A stretch of DNA of 10,152 bases from UBA5070 sp039798065. Lineage in GTDB: Bacteria; Fibrobacterota; Fibrobacteria; UBA5070. The position numbers and the translations under genes are program-made. Location: NCBI GenBank assembly GCA_039798065.1, contig JBDKGS010000160.1, positions 1 to 10,152 of the forward strand, written 5' to 3'. Positions 6,578 to 10,152 of the stretch are shown one piece after another (within the stretch, counting starts at the first letter, position 1; every line of letters starts with the position of its first letter). The notes beneath the pieces are model-generated. The model searched no databases. It was not told where the DNA came from and saw nothing but the letters and a program-made list of their open reading frames with translations.

Positions 6578-7951
6578 ATGCGCGGGCGGAACGGATCGAC
6601 GAATTTTGGCGTGTTCCTTGTCTTGGTCATGTCGGTCTTTTCGCTATCCGGTAAGGCTGGCGCGAGCCGACCTTACCTGTCGTGGAGCCAGAAGGGCGAA
6701 GTCCTCTGGACAGGTACTGTCTCGGACACGGCGGGGAACCGCTACAACATCCGCATCCTTCCCGGCTACAAGACCGCCTTCGGATTCGGAACCGAGTCCT
6801 GGGGCGACGGCGTGGGAAACCAGGTCGGCGGCCTGTACCGTATTTGGGAAGGCGCCAAGGGAGTTCCCAAATCGGCGCGTCGACTCAAGGAGTACGGGAC
6901 TGCCCGGCCCTGGCATGGAATCGCCGATGGATTCGAACAAGGCAAGGACGTCATCGTCTTCGCCGCCACCGACATGATGACGGAAGGCGCCATGCGCGAC
7001 TGGAAGGAGTATCTGGGCGACGCGGCTCGGGCCAAGGAGCGCGAATCGTTCGGATGGTGGCTGTACTACCCGTGGGTGATCGTGAAGGGTTCGGTGAACA
7101 CCGCCATGCGCCAAGCGATCGGGGTGGTGATGATGGGGGCCGGGGTGACGTGGGCGATCGCGATCCGTCCGGGGTACCAGCTGACAAAACCTGTCTTTCT
7201 GATGGCATGGGATCTGGGACTCGCAGGCGGAAAGACGGCTTGGGGAGGGCTCAAGATCGGTTGGGGATTCGCGGTGAACCAATTGCTTCTCGGAACGGCC
7301 ACGCCCATCGCAGGGTGGGCCTGGAACACCGCGCTCGGAATCCCGATGGCGGTGGCGGGAAAGGTCCCCAGTCCCAAATCGGTGGATGGATGGTGGGTGA
7401 GCCAGATCGAAGGAGCGAGGTGGAGCGGCGAACTGGATGGGCAAACCAGGAGCTTCACGTGGGATGGTTTGGATCCGATCACCGATACCTCCTCGACATC
7501 TGCGTGGATCCGGCGCGAAGTCGTCGACACCAGGCGTGCGATGCTACGCGATTCCATCGCGGATCTCCATGAGGAGGAGATGGAGCGGCTGCGTCGGGAC
7601 ATCGACAGTTTGCGTCAAATGACGGATTCGCTCCAGGCGAAGATCTGGGAGATGCAACGTCGGGCCGTGGATTCGATCGTCTCGGGAAGCTTCGGGTCCA
7701 ACGACTGGTACCGGTGCAAAGGGCAGCCAGGAGCCTCGTTGCCTGATTCGCTGGAGCGTGAGTTGCGATACAGGATCCGCGCCGTGCCGCATGGCGCAGC
7801 CCTTTCCGACAGCCTGGTCGACGTGATCGTCGGAAAGTTCCGCTACAGCTGGGGCCGGTGCCTTCCCGCCACCAGGAACGCGCCCGATCCCGAAGCCAAG
7901 TACAACCCGAACCATCTGCTGGAAGACGAGATGCGACAGATTCTGAAGTAA
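6578..7951 (+). CDS. Exported protein of unknown function, hydrophobic centre and coiled coil
   Basis: I do not recognise this 457-residue protein. It begins with a signal peptide (Arg2 and Arg4, a hydrophobic stretch at about 11-24, possible cleavage after AGA near residue 29). Residues 30-158 are soluble-looking. Residues about 159-262 are rich in Gly, Ala and Trp, with several hydrophobic stretches (from GWWLYYPW to MAVAGKV) that could enter a membrane. Residues about 315-372 form a charged helix likely to be a coiled coil. The C-terminal part holds the only two cysteines, Cys380 and Cys428, which could form a disulphide. Asp-Ser-Leu/Ile recurs at 325, 343, 350, 365, 390 and 411. The start is supported by AAGGA 5 nt upstream. 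The gene is divergent from tolQ and convergent with the HD-GYP gene, so it is probably a single-gene unit. Codon use looks like its neighbours. Confidence 0.88.
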   Translation: MRGRNGSTNFGVFLVLVMSVFSLSGKAGASRPYLSWSQKGEVLWTGTVSDTAGNRYNIRILPGYKTAFGFGTESWGDGVGNQVGGLYRIWEGAKGVPKSARRLKEYGTARPWHGIADGFEQGKDVIVFAATDMMTEGAMRDWKEYLGDAARAKERESFGWWLYYPWVIVKGSVNTAMRQAIGVVMMGAGVTWAIAIRPGYQLTKPVFLMAWDLGLAGGKTAWGGLKIGWGFAVNQLLLGTATPIAGWAWNTALGIPMAVAGKVPSPKSVDGWWVSQIEGARWSGELDGQTRSFTWDGLDPITDTSSTSAWIRREVVDTRRAMLRDSIADLHEEEMERLRRDIDSLRQMTDSLQAKIWEMQRRAVDSIVSGSFGSNDWYRCKGQPGASLPDSLERELRYRIRAVPHGAALSDSLVDVIVGKFRYSWGRCLPATRNAPDPEAKYNPNHLLEDEMRQILK

Positions 7952-7962
7952 CGGAATCTGTC
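7935..7962. terminator. Stem-loop at the convergent gene junction, possible bidirectional terminator
   Basis: Arms 7935-7943 (GACAGATTC) and 7954-7962 (GAATCTGTC) are perfectly complementary over 9 bp. Two further inner pairs (one T.G) leave a 6-nt loop. The structure spans the TAA of the plus-strand gene and part of the TGA of the minus-strand gene. No T run follows on either side, so it is not a textbook intrinsic terminator. It may protect 3' ends or assist termination where two transcripts meet. Confidence 0.45.
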
Positions 7963-9115
7963 AGGTCTTGATGAAGCCCCACAGGTTGGGGCCGTCGATC
8001 TTCACGTTCACCTCGCCTCGTGGGACAAGTCCGACCACTGCGAAGCGCTCCATGGATGTTTCGCGGCGGACGGGCGCGCCGAGGTTGCCTCCCGAACTCG
8101 TGAGCAGGCTGAACACCACTGGTTGGTTCAAGACCTTGCCGCGACGCACGACGATCCCGATTTCGCCGCAGGCCAACCGCACGAAGCTCCCTGGCGGGTA
8201 GAATCCCAGGGCCTTGATGAACTGCTCGGAGATCCCTTGGACCAGAGCCTGTTTGCGGCCCATGGAGACGATGTCCGCGAGCGTGGCGTTGGCGGATTCC
8301 GTCAGGTTGAAGGCCCGGGCGGAAATGCGCGCGGTGTACATGTCGGCGATGCGCAGAATTTGTCCCCCAATGGGCATGTTCGCTTCGCCGGAAAGAGCCC
8401 GCGGATATCCCGACCCGTCGGGGCTCTCGTGGTGGCTGGCCACCGACTGGAGCCACACGACATCGCGCACTCCGGCCTGGGCGAGCATGGTCACCGCTTC
8501 GAGAGGATGTTTGCGCACGACGAAGAGTTGGTCTTCGGAAAGCTTTCCGGATTGGGACTGCAGCCAATCCTGGTATTCCAGCATGGAGATGTTCATCGTG
8601 AGTGCGGCGCAGACGATCGAAATCCGGTCCGCCTGAGGGATTGACATTTTCTGTCCTACCACGGCCGCGAGGATCGCCACGTCGACCTCGTGTTTCACGG
8701 CGTACGATGTCCGCTGCGAGAGGACCAACGAGGCGAGCGCGGCGTCGGGATCGGCGTCGCAGCTGTTGGCGAGGATCGACGCCATGTTCTTGATCTGCGA
8801 TTCGAACGTCTTGGACGGGCCTTCGTGGAGACTGATGCGTTCCAGATCGTTGATCACCTCGGCAACGCGTTCGAACGGGTTCGCTTCCACGAAACGTTTC
8901 GATGGACCGGATTGCCGGAGGGGTGCGCCTGGTGGCGGTGTATTGACGGTGAAGCCGTCGGTGAACGAGACTCCACGGCCTAGCAGCTCCTCGACCTTTT
9001 CCGCGGACTCGATGGAGCAGCCCTTCGCGACAAGAAGACGGCCGAGGTTGTCGACCAGATCGTGTGGCAAAGGTTTTCCGACTGGAAGATCGAGTCTCCC
9101 CAAAAGGCCGCTCAT
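7961..9115 (-). CDS. HD-GYP-type cyclic-di-GMP protein with altered HD dyad
   Basis: Predicted 384-residue cytoplasmic protein. Residues 1-55 (VGKPLPHDLVDNLGRLLVAKGC then LEELLGRG-like sequence) resemble the small N-terminal domain found before some HD-GYP domains. Residues about 100-290 form the HD-GYP domain: His142 in the first helix, His203 in RKHP, HHE at 228-230, DGSGYP at 233-238 and RIADMY with Asp258. A C-terminal domain of about 100 residues (FVRLACGEIGIVVRRG) follows. HD-GYP enzymes hydrolyse cyclic di-GMP. Here the usual LLHDIG motif reads LTMNIS, so the His-Asp dyad is Met174-Asn175 and catalysis is doubtful; it may bind rather than cleave the nucleotide. The ATG at 9113-9115 is chosen because recognisable sequence begins there; no clear ribosome binding site precedes it, and the longer frame to 9388 looks non-coding. 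Family call firm, activity uncertain. Confidence 0.88.
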   Translation of the reverse strand: MSGLLGRLDLPVGKPLPHDLVDNLGRLLVAKGCSIESAEKVEELLGRGVSFTDGFTVNTPPPGAPLRQSGPSKRFVEANPFERVAEVINDLERISLHEGPSKTFESQIKNMASILANSCDADPDAALASLVLSQRTSYAVKHEVDVAILAAVVGQKMSIPQADRISIVCAALTMNISMLEYQDWLQSQSGKLSEDQLFVVRKHPLEAVTMLAQAGVRDVVWLQSVASHHESPDGSGYPRALSGEANMPIGGQILRIADMYTARISARAFNLTESANATLADIVSMGRKQALVQGISEQFIKALGFYPPGSFVRLACGEIGIVVRRGKVLNQPVVFSLLTSSGGNLGAPVRRETSMERFAVVGLVPRGEVNVKIDGPNLWGFIKT

Positions 9116-9405
9116 GGTTTCAGTGTCGCATTGCGAGGCGGATGTTGTCCATTGCAAGCGATGCGACAGGGCAGAGAAACCCAACAAGTCAAGCGAGTGT
9201 TCCCTGCAGTGGTTTGCGAAGCAACGCCACCGTACCAGCCGTTTTCTGATCGGAAGGCGGAATCGGCCATTGGCGAAAGAGCCATCGGTACAACGGCGTG
9301 ATTCATGACCAGTCGTCGAACAACGACCAATAGGTGCCATGGTGCTAGATTTTGACAATTCCTGTATGCGCCCAAGAGCGCCCCGCATCGATTGTTGGAG
9401 GCTCC
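9116..9405. promoter_or_regulatory. Divergent intergenic region between the HD-GYP and PPC genes
   Basis: These 290 bp contain no credible gene; the open frames here show no recognisable sequence. On the plus strand a consensus -35 hexamer TTGACA (9352-9357) lies 49 bp before the GTG start at 9406, but the hexamer 17 bp further (AGAGCG) is a poor -10. The reverse strand of the same spot offers TTGTCA with a weak ACCTAT 17 bp on. A 5-bp inverted repeat (arms 9312-9316 and 9323-9327) may be chance. Promoters for both flanking genes are expected here. Confidence 0.4.
9397..9401 (+). promoter_or_regulatory. Ribosome binding site deciding a GTG start
   Basis: GGAGG lies 4 nt before GTG at 9406-9408. 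It supports this start over the upstream ATG at 9352, which would overlap the TTGACA element and adds 18 residues of no recognisable character before the signal peptide. Confidence 0.75.
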
Positions 9406-9987
9406 GTGATCCCTCGCTCCCCGTTTTTTGCCGTTGCTATCTGCGTGCTCCTGTTCGGTAGCGAAAGGAGCGTGGAGTTGCTGCTCGCAACAGCCCCAAA
9501 TACGCCTGTCGTCGTGCAACCCACCATCCGCCCGGGCATGGATACGGCCATCGCCACGAACATCTTCATCGAGATCGTCGGATACAGCCAGCAGTCGTCA
9601 GGGTGCTACACCATCGCGATCGCGTCCGACTCGACCAACGACAGGTACGAACCAGACGACACCCGAGCCGCAGCGGCGCAAATCACGACCGACAGCGTCG
9701 TGCAGCGCCGATTCATGCAAGCCGCGGAGCACGATTGGATCAAGTTCGAGGCGATCCAAGGCAAATCGTACACGATTCCTGTCAGCCTCCCTACGGAGGT
9801 GTACCACCAGGATGCTGTGTTCGAGGTCTACGACGAAGCCAACCCCTGGAAGGAGGTGGTCTCGGGGGCATCCTACGTCCAGCCTGCGACCTACTCCGCC
9901 ACGAAAAGCGGAGCCGTCCGGATCGACATCCACGGATCCAACGTCCAGTCGGCCATGGCCTACACCGCGAGCGTGAAAACCAAATGA
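9406..9987 (+). CDS. Small exported protein with PPC-like beta domain
   Basis: A 193-residue exported protein with no enzyme motif. The N-terminus (MIPRSPFF, then AVAICVLLFG) is a signal-peptide-like segment. Residues about 79-193 resemble the bacterial pre-peptidase C-terminal (PPC) beta-sandwich: DRYEPDD at 79-85, HDWIKFEA at 109-116, GKSYTIPV, a DAVFEVYDE strand and closing strands. Residues about 45-78 (DTAIATNIFIEI, GCYTIAIASDS) may be another short beta unit. PPC-type domains are usually attached to secreted enzymes as non-catalytic modules; here the domain stands almost alone, so a binding or surface role is only a guess. The lipobox-like site reads LLFGS, with Ser where a lipoprotein would have Cys. 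The GTG start follows GGAGG by 4 nt. The stop overlaps the next start as ATGA, so the two proteins are co-translated. Confidence 0.8.
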   Translation: MIPRSPFFAVAICVLLFGSERSVELLLATAPNTPVVVQPTIRPGMDTAIATNIFIEIVGYSQQSSGCYTIAIASDSTNDRYEPDDTRAAAAQITTDSVVQRRFMQAAEHDWIKFEAIQGKSYTIPVSLPTEVYHQDAVFEVYDEANPWKEVVSGASYVQPATYSATKSGAVRIDIHGSNVQSAMAYTASVKTK

Positions 9988-10152
9988 ACATCCAATCCCG
10001 CCTCTCGCCATTCGCCTTGGTCGCATCGATCCTCGCCATCGTCGCTTGCGATCGCGTTTCGACCTCGCTCGATCCCGAGCGTTCCGTTCCCGCTCCGATC
10101 GTGACGGATTCCGTCGTGCGAACCGTCGTGCCCGACATCGACACGGCGATCG
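9984..10152 (+). CDS. Lipoprotein related to the preceding gene, C-terminus cut by window edge
   Basis: Only the first 56 codons are visible. The product begins MNIQSRLSPFALVAS, a signal peptide with a hydrophobic core, and has a lipobox AIVA before Cys22, so it is very probably a lipoprotein. The sequence after the Cys (ERSV, VTDSVVRTVVPD, DTAI) parallels the preceding gene, which has ERSV and then DTAI at similar spacing, pointing to tandem duplication. A PPC-like domain is therefore expected beyond the right edge but cannot be seen. The ATG at 9984-9986 overlaps the previous stop by ATGA; there is no strong separate ribosome binding site, consistent with coupling. The gene is open to the end of the window. 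Confidence 0.75.
   Translation, partial: MNIQSRLSPFALVASILAIVACDRVSTSLDPERSVPAPIVTDSVVRTVVPDIDTAI

Noticed and set aside
9116..9388. N-terminal extension of the HD-GYP gene to 9388
   Set aside because: The added 91 residues are Arg/Ser/Cys-rich without motif, and recognisable domain sequence begins right after the ATG at 9115.

Overview
This window comes from a high-GC Gram-negative (two-membrane) bacterium. The evidence is a nearly complete Tol-Pal envelope gene set, several lipoprotein signal peptides and a TonB/TolA-type energy transducer. The phylum cannot be fixed from the sequence alone. The proline-rich Pal, the lipidated CpoB-like protein, the TonB-type protein in the TolA position and the small PPC-type exported proteins are suggestive of Fibrobacterota or a nearby FCB-type lineage. 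That is a tentative inference, and a proteobacterial origin is not excluded.

Left part, minus strand (read from 6469 down to 1): tolQ, tolR, a tolA/tonB-like gene and tolB are packed with 1 to 23 bp overlaps. A 246-bp gap follows, then pal and cpoB (ybgF) 5 bp apart, ending at a good Rho-independent terminator (1711-1746). Below the terminator lies a separate two-gene unit, hisA followed by proB, coupled by a GTGA overlap. proB runs off the left edge and lacks most of its C-terminal PUA domain. TolQ/TolR would form the proton-driven motor in the inner membrane. The TolA-like protein would carry that energy across the periplasm to TolB and the peptidoglycan-bound lipoprotein Pal. CpoB would connect this with cell-wall synthesis at division. 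HisA (histidine) and ProB (proline) are housekeeping biosynthetic enzymes.

Middle, plus strand (6578-7951): a 457-residue exported protein of unknown function is divergent from tolQ. It has a signal peptide, a Gly/Trp-rich hydrophobic centre, a coiled coil and a C-terminal part holding its only two cysteines. It converges on a minus-strand gene (7961-9115) for an HD-GYP-type cyclic-di-GMP protein whose HD dyad is replaced by Met-Asn. An imperfect stem-loop spans the junction of the two genes.

Right end, plus strand (9406-10152): two ATGA-overlapping genes encode small exported proteins that resemble each other near the N terminus. The first carries a PPC-like beta domain and has Ser where the second has its lipobox Cys. 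The second is a lipoprotein cut off by the window edge. The least explained parts are the 457-residue exported protein and this tandem pair. No mobile element, CRISPR array, rRNA or tRNA gene was seen.
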